A stretch of DNA of 64,000 bases from Bacteroidota bacterium (lineage in GTDB: Bacteria > Bacteroidota > Bacteroidia > Chitinophagales > Chitinophagaceae). Below the pieces are notes generated by a model. The model worked only from the letters and a program-made list of their open reading frames with translations. It did no database searches and was not told the origin of the DNA. The DNA lies in contig JAFEAF010000010.1 in NCBI GenBank assembly GCA_018266555.1, positions 107,889 to 171,888 of the forward strand, in the 5' to 3' direction. This document shows positions 18,756 to 28,250 of the stretch, in pieces. Position numbers and translations under genes: made by a program. Every line of letters starts with the position of its first letter. The first letter of the stretch is position 1.

Positions 18756-19580
18756 TTATCCTTTAATGACTCCGCTTAATAATAATGTAAGTAATAAAAT
18801 ACCTGCCAGAATGCGATATACACCGAAAACCCTGAACCCCCTTTTTTTTAAATAACCGATAAAAAAACGAATGGCTAATATAGCTACAATAAACGCTACT
18901 GCATTGCCAACTAAAAATGCTGTTGTGCTGTGAGAATCGGCTAAGATAAGTTCATATCCTTTTTTTGCAGCACCATCCTGCCCCCATTTTTTCATAAATA
19001 CGGAATAAAATGTAGCAGCAAACATGGTGGGCACCGCAAGGAAAAATGAAAACTCAGCTGCTACAAAGCGGGTAAACTTTTGTTGCATTCCCCCAATGAT
19101 AGATGCCGCACTGCGGCTCACCCCCGGTATCATAGCTAATACCTGCCAGCAACCAACGATAAATGAATTTCTATAGTGTATCTTTTCATCTGTATCAATC
19201 ACGGGATGTTTAAATAATTTATCAACGAACAACAGGATAATACCACCCGCCAGCATAGTAATGGCCACGGTCATCGGGCTTTCCAGCATTGCATCAATTT
19301 TATCAGAAAAAAGATAGCCGAGTATCAGCGCCGGGATCACACCCACTATAAGTTTGGCATAAAACTGCCAGCGATTGAATTGAAAAAATTTTCGTGCATA
19401 TAAGATGACAACAGCAAGGATGGCCCCGAATTGAATGGATATTTCAAACATTTTGGTAAACTCATCATGCTGAATGCCTAAAATGGAACTGGCAATGATC
19501 ATGTGACCAGTGGAGGAAATAGGAAGAAATTCAGTTAATCCTTCCACGATTCCCAAAACGATTGCTTCGAAGAGGCTCAT
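18756..19580 (-). CDS. uppP: Undecaprenyl-diphosphatase (bacitracin resistance protein type)
   Basis: This integral-membrane phosphatase recycles undecaprenyl pyrophosphate to the monophosphate carrier used for peptidoglycan and LPS sugars. It has 274 residues and about 8 membrane helices. The glutamate-rich GIVEGLTEFLPISSTGHMI motif is at about 10-28, and PGVSRSAASIIGGM, which holds the catalytic Ser/Arg, at about 155-168. It is part of the conserved Bacteroidota neighbourhood ftsX, DUF3098, uppP. A terminator-like hairpin lies between the DUF3098 gene and uppP. Confidence 0.95.
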   Translation of the reverse strand: MSLFEAIVLGIVEGLTEFLPISSTGHMIIASSILGIQHDEFTKMFEISIQFGAILAVVILYARKFFQFNRWQFYAKLIVGVIPALILGYLFSDKIDAMLESPMTVAITMLAGGIILLFVDKLFKHPVIDTDEKIHYRNSFIVGCWQVLAMIPGVSRSAASIIGGMQQKFTRFVAAEFSFFLAVPTMFAATFYSVFMKKWGQDGAAKKGYELILADSHSTTAFLVGNAVAFIVAILAIRFFIGYLKKRGFRVFGVYRILAGILLLTLLLSGVIKG

Positions 19581-19620
19581 GTAAAAAAATTGAATAGTTT
19601 AAATCATAAATTGAATTTAA

Positions 19621-19646
19621 TAAAAAAGCGATGAAACAATCATCGC
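19621..19646 (-). terminator. Rho-independent terminator between the DUF3098 gene and uppP
   Basis: On the minus strand there is a perfect 7-base stem, GCGATGA (19646-19640) and TCATCGC (19634-19628), with a 5-base loop, followed by TTTTTTA. It lies after the DUF3098 stop and 41 bases before the uppP ATG. It would stop or attenuate transcripts coming from ftsX/DUF3098. Confidence 0.8.
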
Positions 19647-19672
19647 CCTGATATTTATAACGCTTATTATAT

Positions 19673-19927
19673 TTATTCAGCCTGCCTCGGTGATTTGAAA
19701 ATGGCAAAGATCTCAATCACCCAGCCAATTATTATTACTATCGGAGCCACAGTTATTCGAACAGGACTATACACTGCTTTGGCATCAAATACGGCCGGGT
19801 TCAAATTGCTTTGCCCGCCGGACATCAGGAACATCCCGATGGCAATTACCACAACGCCGGCAATCATCCAGGTATAATTTTGTTTTCCGAATAAAGATGG
19901 AGATACACTTGTCTTTTTTTCAGGCAT
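19673..19927 (-). CDS. DUF3098 family small membrane protein
   Basis: The protein has 84 residues with two membrane helices (about 18-36 and 57-75) joined by a short loop containing the conserved MFLMSGG and VFDAKAVYSPVRITVAPIVI segments of DUF3098. The family occurs almost only in Bacteroidota, next to ftsX. The function is unknown; a role with the FtsEX system or envelope assembly is inferred from the neighbourhood only. Confidence 0.85.
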   Translation of the reverse strand: MPEKKTSVSPSLFGKQNYTWMIAGVVVIAIGMFLMSGGQSNLNPAVFDAKAVYSPVRITVAPIVIIIGWVIEIFAIFKSPRQAE

Positions 19928-20076
19928 TTGATTTCAATTTGGATATGCAATATAGGGAAAAAACCAAAGTCAACTGATAGCGATAACCTGATTGAAAGTA
20001 TTAAAAAATCTTTAAATACCGGACCTGTTTATAATAAAAAACGCCATTATACTTCCTTCCTCATACTTCATTTCTT

Positions 20077-20949
20077 TTAATACAAATCATCCAATTTCAT
20101 TTTCAGGTATTTCAAGACACTGCGATAGGTACTGAGCAATGTAATGCCAATGCCCACTGCGATCAGGAATAAAAATAATAACAATAAAGTGCCGGTATCA
20201 TGAATGGACTTCAGATCACTCAGCTGACTTTCTGCAAAAAGCACAAGAATATAAACTAATGCGCAGGCAATGATACCCCCGATAGCACCATTGATAATAG
20301 CCCTGATGCTCATGGGACGGGCAATAAACCATCGGGTGGCACCTACCATTTGCATGGTCTTAATCAAAAAACGATTGCTGAACATAGCCAGCCGGATAGT
20401 ATTATCTATAAGAACGATTACAACAATAGATAAAATGATCACCACGATAAGTAATACCAAACTGATCTTCCGGATATTTTCATTCATTTTGCCAACCAAT
20501 GCTTCGGGATATTGTACGTCACTCACATAAGTTTGTTGTTCTATGTCTTTTTTGATAGTAGACAAAGAATCTGTATTGAGGTATTCCTTTTTTACTTTAA
20601 AATAAATGGCATTAGGCAGCGGATTTGCATCCAGCACTTTATTCCAGTCATCATTCCCTTCGCTCAAATAAATTTTTTTACCCATGTCTTTGGTCACAAA
20701 CTGGATGGTTTTGACATAGGGTTTTGTAGAAATATATTCCATCAGCGCTGTACTGTCTTTAGAATTCAGATCGCCCCGCAGGTAAGCCCTTACCTCAATG
20801 CTTTCTTTGAAATAATTAGCCAGTTTTTTGGCATTGATGAATGACCATCCGATAATGCCGAGAAAAAACAATACCAGCGTGACGCCCAGTATTGCCATGA
20901 AATAAGACGGTTTTCCTTTCTTAATGGAAGATTTTGAAGACTGAACCAT
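20077..20949 (-). CDS. ftsX: Cell-division permease FtsX
   Basis: This is the membrane partner of FtsE. The FtsEX ABC-type complex does not transport but activates cell-wall hydrolases at the septum. It has 290 residues, with TM1 at about 16-38, an extracellular domain (SIEVRAYLRGDLNSKDS ... YVSDVQYPEALV), and three C-terminal TMs including the FtsX-fold segment NTIRLAMFSNRFLIKTMQMVGATRWFIARP. I use the ATG at 20949, since the frame is open to 21114 but the upstream part contains GC-rich repeat DNA and no conserved sequence. No ftsE lies adjacent, which is common in this phylum. Confidence 0.9.
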   Translation of the reverse strand: MVQSSKSSIKKGKPSYFMAILGVTLVLFFLGIIGWSFINAKKLANYFKESIEVRAYLRGDLNSKDSTALMEYISTKPYVKTIQFVTKDMGKKIYLSEGNDDWNKVLDANPLPNAIYFKVKKEYLNTDSLSTIKKDIEQQTYVSDVQYPEALVGKMNENIRKISLVLLIVVIILSIVVIVLIDNTIRLAMFSNRFLIKTMQMVGATRWFIARPMSIRAIINGAIGGIIACALVYILVLFAESQLSDLKSIHDTGTLLLLFLFLIAVGIGITLLSTYRSVLKYLKMKLDDLY

Positions 20950-21082
20950 AAGATCTGAATTTGAATTTAATGGACGGATTAACCCGGCTGAATAATTATA
21001 GATTAAATATTTTAAAAACCATTCTTCCGGGCAGGCAAAAATAACAGATTTAGCAGTGCAATCCGTATTTTTGATATCCATC

Positions 21083-21098
21083 CCTGCCCGCAGGCAGG
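21083..21098. repeat. Short GC-rich palindrome (REP-like)
   Basis: CCTGCC (21083-21088) and GGCAGG (21093-21098) are perfect inverted arms around CGCA, in the gap between the divergent ftsX and leuS genes. They stand out in AT-rich surroundings, and related sequence occurs at 35023-35044 and partly near 33835. Confidence 0.6.
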
Positions 21099-21224
21099 CA
21101 AATAACGATTGCATTAAGCCGATATTTTTAAATGAAGAGGTTTAAGTAATGAAAGAATGATTTTTTAAGTCTTCTTTCACAAACGGCATTAATAAATAAT
21201 CAAATAATTCCCAGCAAAAAGAAA

Positions 21225-24221
21225 ATGGAATACAATTTCAATAAAATAGAACGCTACTGGCAGGATCAATGGAGTAAGGATGGAGTATATCATGTAGAAA
21301 ATAATTCTGTAAAGCCTAAATGTTATGTGCTGGACATGTTCCCTTATCCCAGTGGTGCAGGTTTGCATGTTGGTCATCCGCTCGGGTATATTGCCAGTGA
21401 TATTTATGCACGGTACAAAAGATTAAAAGGGTTTAATGTGTTGCACCCGATGGGCTATGATGCATTTGGTTTGCCTGCAGAACAATATGCTATTGAACAC
21501 GGCATTCATCCTGCCGTCTCCACGGAGAATAATATAAAGAACTTTCGAAGCCAGTTAGACAAGATCGGTTTTTGTTTTGACTGGAGCCGGGAAGTGAATA
21601 CGTCGAAACCCGGGTTTTATAAATGGACGCAATGGATCTTTTTGCAATTATTCGATTGCTGGTATAATCGTAAAACTCAAAAAGCAGAACGCATCGATGC
21701 ATTGATTGCAATTTTTGAAAAAGGAGGAAATCAAAACCACCCCGTGCCGGATGCAAAATTTGAAATCCGCAACCCTGATTTTGAAATTCTGAAAGGGCAT
21801 TTCAATGCTGCACAATGGAAGTCTTTTGATGAAAAGACGAAGCATGATATTTTAATGGAATACCGGCTTGCCTATTGTGGCTATGGAGAAGTGAACTGGT
21901 GTGAAGCATTAGGAACAGTTTTGGCCAATGATGAAGTAATTAATGGTGTAAGTGAGCGGGGCGGTCATCCTGTTGTAAAAAAAACATTGCGTCAATGGTA
22001 TTTGAGAATAACAGAATATGCTGATCGCTTACTGGAAGGACTAAACCATGTGGACTTCAGCGATGCCATGAAAGAAATGCAGACAAACTGGATTGGTAAA
22101 AGTTTTGGCGCAAATATTCAATTTTCAATTCTCCATGCTCAACGCACACTGGAAGTATTCACTACAAGACCTGACACCATCTATGGAGTGGACTTTATGG
22201 TGATTGCACCGGAACATGATTTGGTAAATGAAATCACAACAGGTGAACACCGTGCAGAGGTAGACAAATATATTGAGTATGTTCAAAGCCGCAGCGAAAG
22301 GGAGCGGATGTCAGATAAAAAGATAACAGGAGTTTTTAGCGGAGCCTATTGCATTCATCCGTTTACAAAAAAACAAATCCCGGTCTGGATCAGCGAATAT
22401 GTATTGATTGGTTACGGTACCGGCGCCATCATGGCAGTGCCTTGTGGGGATGAAAGAGACCACAAGTTTGCAAAGCATTTTAATATTCCTATCACCAATA
22501 TCATCGGCAGCTACTATAATGGAGAAGAAGCAAACCCCACCAAAGATGCCCTGTTGGAAAATTCCGGTTTCCTGGATGGAATGCTGATGAAAGATGCGAT
22601 TGAAACAGCTATAAAAAAAATAGAAGAAATCGGTATAGGCAAACAGAGAGTGAATTTTAAAATGCGGGATGCAGCATTCAGCCGGCAGCGGTATTGGGGC
22701 GAACCTTTTCCTATTATCTGGAAAAACGGAATAGCCTATCCGTTGGAAGAACAAGAATTACCATTACAATTGCCGCATGTGGATTCTTATAAACCCGGAC
22801 CTGAGGGAGAAGGGCCATTGGCAAATATTCCTGAATGGACCGCAAGACATTTAGAGACGAACACCATGCCCGGCTATGCCGGCAGTAGTTGGTATTTTCT
22901 CCGATACATGGATCCGCATAATGAAAAAGAATTTTGTGATCGCAAAGCAAGCGATTACTGGAACCAGGTGGATTTATATATCGGCGGTACCGAACATGCA
23001 GTAGGGCATTTATTGTACAGCCGCATGTGGACGAAGTTTTTATTTGATCTTGGCTTGATTGGCTTTGATGAGCCGTATAAAAAGTTGGTGAACCAGGGAA
23101 TGATACAGGGAAGCAGCAGGTTTGTATATAGAGTGAATTACATAGTGAATGAACCATTTAGTAAAACAGAAGCACTACCTTTTATTCTTGTTTCTTATGG
23201 TTTAGTAAAGAAAATTGAAGAAAATAACGAAACCGGAAGGACTCAGGTGAATAAAGCGGTTCTTGACATCCTTGATGCAATACATCAGGATTTATCATTT
23301 CTTAATGTGACAGAATTTCCTATTACGAAACATCGTGTGCCAGTGAATATTGTTGACGGAATAGAATTGGATATAAACTCTTTTAGAATACTGAATTCCA
23401 ATTATGCTAATGCGGAATTTATTTTAGAAGATGGTACTGTGTATAGCAAAAATCCAAATGGCAAATATATCTGTGGTACTGAAGTTGAAAAAATGTCCAA
23501 ATCAAAATTCAATACTGTTAGCCCATACAATCCTCCTGAGTTTGACAAAAATGGAAACAAAACCAAAGATGAAAGTGGTTTAGTAATTCAATACGGTGCC
23601 GACACTTTCCGCATGTATGAAATGTTTCTCGGCCCGGTGGAGATGAGCAAACCCTGGGACACCAAAGGAATCGAAGGCGTTCACCGGTTTTTAAAAAAAT
23701 TCTGGCGGTTGTTTTATGATGAAATAAAAGGTAGGATATGGGATAATGAAAAACCGGTAGATGCTGAATTGAAAGTATTACACAAGACTATAAAAAAAGT
23801 AGAAGAAGATACCGAACGGTTTTCTTTCAACACGGCTGTCAGCGCTTTTATGATCGCTACCAACGAACTTACCGACCTGAAATGCCATAAAAAAGAAGTG
23901 CTGGAGCCATTGCTTATTTTATTAGCTCCTTATGCTCCGCATATTTGTGAAGAGCTCTGGCATTTGTTAGGTCATACTGATACCATTCTTGTCCAGTCAT
24001 TCCCGAGATTTGAAGAAAAATATCTTGCAGAAAGCAGTAAAGATTATCCCATCTCAGTAAATGGTAAACACCGCACCACGATCAACATTTCCCTGGATAT
24101 AACCCAGGCAGAGGTGGAGAAAATTGTTTTGGCTAACTCCGTAGTCCAAAAATGGCTGGACGGAAAACCGCATAAAAAGATCATCTTTGTCAAAGGGAAA
24201 ATGGTCAATATTGTTATTTGA
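21225..24221 (+). CDS. leuS: Leucyl-tRNA synthetase
   Basis: This class Ia synthetase charges tRNA-Leu with leucine. The HIGH-type motif HVGH is at residues 48-51 and KMSKS at 756-760. The editing (CP1) domain includes the TTRPDTIYGVDFMVIAPEH segment, and the WYFLRYMDPHN and GGTEHAVGHLLYSRMW blocks are typical of LeuRS. At 998 residues it is longer than the E. coli enzyme (860). The extra length lies in an insertion in the CP1 region (about 137-180) and in one just before KMSKS (about 628-750). Both are seen in Bacteroidota LeuRS. A terminator follows the gene. Confidence 0.97.
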   Translation: MEYNFNKIERYWQDQWSKDGVYHVENNSVKPKCYVLDMFPYPSGAGLHVGHPLGYIASDIYARYKRLKGFNVLHPMGYDAFGLPAEQYAIEHGIHPAVSTENNIKNFRSQLDKIGFCFDWSREVNTSKPGFYKWTQWIFLQLFDCWYNRKTQKAERIDALIAIFEKGGNQNHPVPDAKFEIRNPDFEILKGHFNAAQWKSFDEKTKHDILMEYRLAYCGYGEVNWCEALGTVLANDEVINGVSERGGHPVVKKTLRQWYLRITEYADRLLEGLNHVDFSDAMKEMQTNWIGKSFGANIQFSILHAQRTLEVFTTRPDTIYGVDFMVIAPEHDLVNEITTGEHRAEVDKYIEYVQSRSERERMSDKKITGVFSGAYCIHPFTKKQIPVWISEYVLIGYGTGAIMAVPCGDERDHKFAKHFNIPITNIIGSYYNGEEANPTKDALLENSGFLDGMLMKDAIETAIKKIEEIGIGKQRVNFKMRDAAFSRQRYWGEPFPIIWKNGIAYPLEEQELPLQLPHVDSYKPGPEGEGPLANIPEWTARHLETNTMPGYAGSSWYFLRYMDPHNEKEFCDRKASDYWNQVDLYIGGTEHAVGHLLYSRMWTKFLFDLGLIGFDEPYKKLVNQGMIQGSSRFVYRVNYIVNEPFSKTEALPFILVSYGLVKKIEENNETGRTQVNKAVLDILDAIHQDLSFLNVTEFPITKHRVPVNIVDGIELDINSFRILNSNYANAEFILEDGTVYSKNPNGKYICGTEVEKMSKSKFNTVSPYNPPEFDKNGNKTKDESGLVIQYGADTFRMYEMFLGPVEMSKPWDTKGIEGVHRFLKKFWRLFYDEIKGRIWDNEKPVDAELKVLHKTIKKVEEDTERFSFNTAVSAFMIATNELTDLKCHKKEVLEPLLILLAPYAPHICEELWHLLGHTDTILVQSFPRFEEKYLAESSKDYPISVNGKHRTTINISLDITQAEVEKIVLANSVVQKWLDGKPHKKIIFVKGKMVNIVI

Positions 24222-24259
24222 TGTAGAAACTGAATTTTAAACCAGTTCCTGCATAACAC

Positions 24260-24297
24260 AATCACTTCATTGCTGGGTTAATGTGTGATTTTTTTTA
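24260..24297 (+). terminator. Rho-independent terminator after leuS
   Basis: Arms AATCAC / GTGATT and CATT / AATG with a small bulge close an 8-base loop. The stem is followed by a run of T (24289-24296). It lies 39 bases after the leuS stop. Confidence 0.75.
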
Positions 24298-24353
24298 TTA
24301 GCGGTAAGTATTCAATACTCCTGAGTTGTAATTTCACTCCACAATTGATTTAT

Positions 24354-27300
24354 ATGAAAATATTTTTTTCTATCACAGCCATCCTGCTTATGTATTGTTT
24401 TTCTCCGGCACAAAGCCAGGATGCATTTTTCCTTTCCAATCCTTGTTTGACTCCTGATGGGCAAACGGTGATATTTAGTTTTGAAGGAGATCTCTGGAAA
24501 GCTAATATTAAAGACGGGCAGGCTACAAGGCTCACCGCTATGCAAGGGTATGAAACCAGCCCGAGAGTTTCACCCAATGGAAAATGGATTGCATTTACAG
24601 GAAGGCAATATGGTAATGCCGATGTGTTTGTAATGCCTGTGAATGGTGGCGACATCAGGCAAATTACGTATCACAGTGCGAATGATGAAGTAAACAGTTG
24701 GAGTTGGGATTCTAAATTTATTTATTTCACCAGCGATCGGATGAGTAGGATGTCGGGGTATAAAGTGAGTAAAGACGGGGGCACTCCGCAGCGGGTATTC
24801 GGCGATTACTTTTTTCAATATGATCATAACCTGGTGGAAAATCCTGTCAGTGGTGAAATATTTTTTAATGATACCTGGGAAAGCAGCAACCAGGTACAAC
24901 GTAAACATTACAAAGGGCCTTTTAATCCCGATATTCAGTCATACAATCCCAAAACAAAACAGTATAAAAGATATACAGACTGGATTGGAAAAGATTTTGG
25001 CGCTACCATTGATAAAAACGGGAATGTTTATTTTATTTCTGATGAAGCCAATGATGCATACAATCTATACACATTTGATAAAGGCAAAAAAACAGCGCTT
25101 ACTAAATTCAGCTCATCCATCAAAACACCAGTAGTAAATGCAAATGGCGGGGAAGTAGTTTTTGAAAAAGATTATCAACTATGGTTGTATGATGTGGCAA
25201 GCCGGAAGCCTGAAAAATTGAATATCTCCATTATACGTAATAATGTTTTGCCTAAAGACCAGGATTATAATGTGAAAGGCAGTATCACCGGCTTTGATGT
25301 ATCTCCCGATGGAAAAAAACTGGCGTTTACCTCGAGAGGAGAAATTTTTGTAAGTGATATAGAAGGAAAATTCGTTGAACAGGTTGATAAAGCTTCAGTA
25401 GAAAGGGCAAGGGAAATAAAGTGGCTGAGCGATAATAAGACTTTATTGTTTAATCAAACAAAAGACGGTTACCTGAATTTATATACCATTTCTGCCGATG
25501 GCAGCGGCGGCCTGAAAGAATTGACCAATGATAAAGGAAATGATCGGGGTATTGCCCTGAACAAATCAAGAACGCAGGCTGTTTATCTGAGCGGAAGGAA
25601 TGAAGTCAGGTTGCTCGATCTGAAATCAATGGTAAGCAAAACAATTGTCAAAGATGAAATTTGGGGGTTTCAAAACAGTGCCCCGGGATTTTCTCCCAAT
25701 GATGAATATGTAGTTTTCACGGCTTACCGGAATTTTGAACAGGATATTTTTGTTTATAACATTAAAGAGAATAAAGCAACAGACCTTACTAATACCGGTG
25801 TTACAGAAACGAATCCAATCTGGTCGCCCGATGGAAAATATATTTTCTTCACCTCTTCCAGATTAACTCCCGGTTATCCATTCGGGATGCAGGATCCAAA
25901 AGTGTACCGCATGCCATTGGAAAAACTGGATCAGCCATTCCGCTCGGATAAGTTCAATGAACTTTTCAAAGAAAAAGAAACAAAGAAAGATACCATAAAG
26001 AAAACAGAACCTGTAATACCCATTGTAATTGATTGGGATGGGATCATGGACCGGCTGGAGCAGATCAGTCCTTCTTTTGGCTCGCAGTACCTGCAAGCCG
26101 TATATCAAAAAGGCGATAAAACTTATGTGCTTTATACAAGCAACCATGCTGAAGGAAGGAATTCACTTTGGAAGACCACCATAGAACCTTTTGAAGAAAA
26201 TAAAACAGAAAAAATTTCAGGCACTGATGGTTCTTTCGGGTTTAATATAGTAGAAGTGAATGACAAGCTGTACACTTTGTTCAATAGAAATATTTCGAAA
26301 TTAAATCTTGATGCCAGCAAAACGGAACCCGTCAGCATTTCTTATACATTCCGACGGAATTTGCAGGAAGAATTCAGCCAGATGTTTGAGGAAGCCTGGG
26401 CACAGATGCAGGAAAATTATTATGACGGGAATTTTCACGGGGTGGACTGGACAAAGATTAAAGAAAAATATCAGCCTTTCATTGCACACCTTAATAACCG
26501 GTCCGATCTCCGGATTTTATTAAACGATATGCTGGGTGAATTAAATTCATCGCACCAGGGATTTGGCACTTTTGGAGACGATGAAAATGTAGCGTTGCAA
26601 AACCGGACCATGGAGACAGGAATCGTCTTTGAAAACACCGATCCCTATAAAGTAAAATATATCATTAAGAAAACAAACGCCGATAAATCGAGCATTGAAG
26701 TTCAACCCGGTGATGTTCTTACTAAAGTGGATGATGTGGTAGTTGATAAAAACACGAACAGGAATTTTTATTTTACCAAACCTTCATTGGATCCGGAGTT
26801 AAAGCTTACGTTTAACCGTAATGGCCGGGATTATTCTGTAAAGATTCATCCGCAAGGCAGTTTATTAAATGACCTGTACAATGAGTGGATTGACAATAAT
26901 CAGAAAAGAGTGGACGAAGAAAGCAAAAACCGGATTGCTTATGCCTGCATGAAAAATATGGGACAAGATGAGCTGGAGAATTTTATTATTGATATGACCA
27001 AGGAATTGAATAATAAAGATGCACTGATCCTTGACATTCGGTACAACACAGGAGGTAATGTACATGATGAAGTGCTTCGATTCCTGGAACAACGTTCCTA
27101 CCTGCAATGGAAGTACCGGGATGGAAAACTGACGAAGCAGGGAAATTTCACTCCGAGTGATAAACCCATTGTTTTATTGACGAATGAACAATCTTTAAGC
27201 GATGCTGAAATGACAGCACAGGGTTTCAAAGCGCTGAAGCTTGGAACGATCATTGGAAACGAAACATATCATTGGATCATTTTTACCAGCAGTGTCAGCC

Positions 27301-27482
27301 TGGTAGATGGCTCCACCGTTCGTATGCCTGCATGGGGTTGTTATACCCTGGATGGAAAAGACCTGGAATCTACAGGTGTGCAACCGGATATTCTTGTCAT
27401 CAACACATTTGAAGATAAACTCAACGGCCGTGATCCGCAAATTGACCGGGCTGTTCAGGAGATAATGAAGAGGTTGAAATAA
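24354..27482 (+). CDS. Tricorn-like S41 serine protease with beta-propeller, secreted
   Basis: The protein has 1042 residues. The ATG at 24354 starts a signal peptide (MKIFFSITAILLMYCFSPAQSQ). The N-terminal two thirds hold PD40/WD40-like repeats (CLTPDGQTVIFSFEGDLWKA, SPRVSPNGKWIAFTGRQYG, PIWSPDGKYIFFTSSR) of the tricorn beta-propeller. A C1-like helical segment (MFEEAWAQMQENYYDGNFHGVDW), a PDZ domain (about 790-850) and the S41 peptidase core follow, with LILDIRYNTGGNVHDEVL and the catalytic serine in NEQSLSDAEMTAQGF. The protein would be a periplasmic or exported oligopeptidase working downstream of other proteases. No interacting factor is adjacent. Confidence 0.9.
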   Translation: MKIFFSITAILLMYCFSPAQSQDAFFLSNPCLTPDGQTVIFSFEGDLWKANIKDGQATRLTAMQGYETSPRVSPNGKWIAFTGRQYGNADVFVMPVNGGDIRQITYHSANDEVNSWSWDSKFIYFTSDRMSRMSGYKVSKDGGTPQRVFGDYFFQYDHNLVENPVSGEIFFNDTWESSNQVQRKHYKGPFNPDIQSYNPKTKQYKRYTDWIGKDFGATIDKNGNVYFISDEANDAYNLYTFDKGKKTALTKFSSSIKTPVVNANGGEVVFEKDYQLWLYDVASRKPEKLNISIIRNNVLPKDQDYNVKGSITGFDVSPDGKKLAFTSRGEIFVSDIEGKFVEQVDKASVERAREIKWLSDNKTLLFNQTKDGYLNLYTISADGSGGLKELTNDKGNDRGIALNKSRTQAVYLSGRNEVRLLDLKSMVSKTIVKDEIWGFQNSAPGFSPNDEYVVFTAYRNFEQDIFVYNIKENKATDLTNTGVTETNPIWSPDGKYIFFTSSRLTPGYPFGMQDPKVYRMPLEKLDQPFRSDKFNELFKEKETKKDTIKKTEPVIPIVIDWDGIMDRLEQISPSFGSQYLQAVYQKGDKTYVLYTSNHAEGRNSLWKTTIEPFEENKTEKISGTDGSFGFNIVEVNDKLYTLFNRNISKLNLDASKTEPVSISYTFRRNLQEEFSQMFEEAWAQMQENYYDGNFHGVDWTKIKEKYQPFIAHLNNRSDLRILLNDMLGELNSSHQGFGTFGDDENVALQNRTMETGIVFENTDPYKVKYIIKKTNADKSSIEVQPGDVLTKVDDVVVDKNTNRNFYFTKPSLDPELKLTFNRNGRDYSVKIHPQGSLLNDLYNEWIDNNQKRVDEESKNRIAYACMKNMGQDELENFIIDMTKELNNKDALILDIRYNTGGNVHDEVLRFLEQRSYLQWKYRDGKLTKQGNFTPSDKPIVLLTNEQSLSDAEMTAQGFKALKLGTIIGNETYHWIIFTSSVSLVDGSTVRMPAWGCYTLDGKDLESTGVQPDILVINTFEDKLNGRDPQIDRAVQEIMKRLK

Positions 27483-27514
27483 AGAAATAACATCAATTCG
27501 CTTTAACTAAGGTA

Positions 27515-27522
27515 TACCTTTG
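27515..27522 (+). promoter_or_regulatory. -7 box before the M23 peptidase gene
   Basis: TACCTTTG matches TAnnTTTG perfectly and lies 18 bases before the ATG at 27541. A weak TTC is present where the -33 TTG is expected. Confidence 0.5.
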
Positions 27523-27540
27523 AAATGTGCCTTAATTTTT

Positions 27541-28248
27541 ATGAAAAAAGTGGAAGCGTTGATTGCGATTTTGAAAAAGCACAGGAAAAGTTTTTATCCT
27601 GTTGTTCCCTTTAATCCCGGGAAAGAAAAAATTTGTTTACTTGATTTTACTGAAAACAATAAAGAACTAAATGAAGCTATGGTAGCACATACGAATCGTT
27701 TTATTCATTACATAAATGAAAAATTATATCAAGGCGGCGCTAAATACGGCATTGGCGGATATGCAGAACACAGAGTTTTGTATAAAGTAAGTAAAGTTTT
27801 TGATGCCACAGAACCGGGTGAAGAGCCGAGAAGATTACATCTTGGTGCAGATATTTGGGGAAAGCCACATACTGCCGTGATGGCACCGTTAGACGGTATT
27901 GTTCACAGTTTTGCCTTCAATGATCGTTTCGGTGATTATGGTGCCACCATCATTTTATCTCATAGGCTGGATGAATTTTCCTTTTATACATTGTACGGCC
28001 ATCTTAGTTTGAATTCCATTAAAAACCTTGATGGTGGTGAACGAATGGAAGCCGGTGATGTATTTGCAGAATTTGGTATTCCGTTAGAAAACGGACATTG
28101 GCCGCCACATCTTCATTTCCAAATCATCATTGACATGGAAGACAGGGAAGGAGATTATCCCGGCGTCTGTAAATATTCGGAGAAAGAAAAATATTTAGAA
28201 AATAGCCCCGATCCGGATTTAATTGTACAATTGAATCAGCATTTGTGA
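27541..28248 (+). CDS. M23 family (LytM-like) metallopeptidase
   Basis: The protein has 235 residues. The zinc ligands are in place: His100 and Asp104 in RLHLGADIWG, His154 in LYGHLS, and His190-x-His192 in PPHLHFQ. The fold cleaves peptidoglycan cross-bridges or endopeptide bonds. There is no obvious signal peptide after the chosen ATG at 27541, which is unusual for a cell-wall hydrolase. The acidic C-terminal tail follows the family pattern of cytosolic-looking Bacteroidota M23 proteins. It converges on the broken oxidoreductase gene with only a 2-base gap. Confidence 0.85.
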   Translation: MKKVEALIAILKKHRKSFYPVVPFNPGKEKICLLDFTENNKELNEAMVAHTNRFIHYINEKLYQGGAKYGIGGYAEHRVLYKVSKVFDATEPGEEPRRLHLGADIWGKPHTAVMAPLDGIVHSFAFNDRFGDYGATIILSHRLDEFSFYTLYGHLSLNSIKNLDGGERMEAGDVFAEFGIPLENGHWPPHLHFQIIIDMEDREGDYPGVCKYSEKEKYLENSPDPDLIVQLNQHL

Positions 28249-28250
28249 TT

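Noticed and set aside
21225-24221. leuS insertions as a foreign domain or intein
   Set aside because: The length and position match known Bacteroidota LeuRS insertions, with no intein splice motifs.
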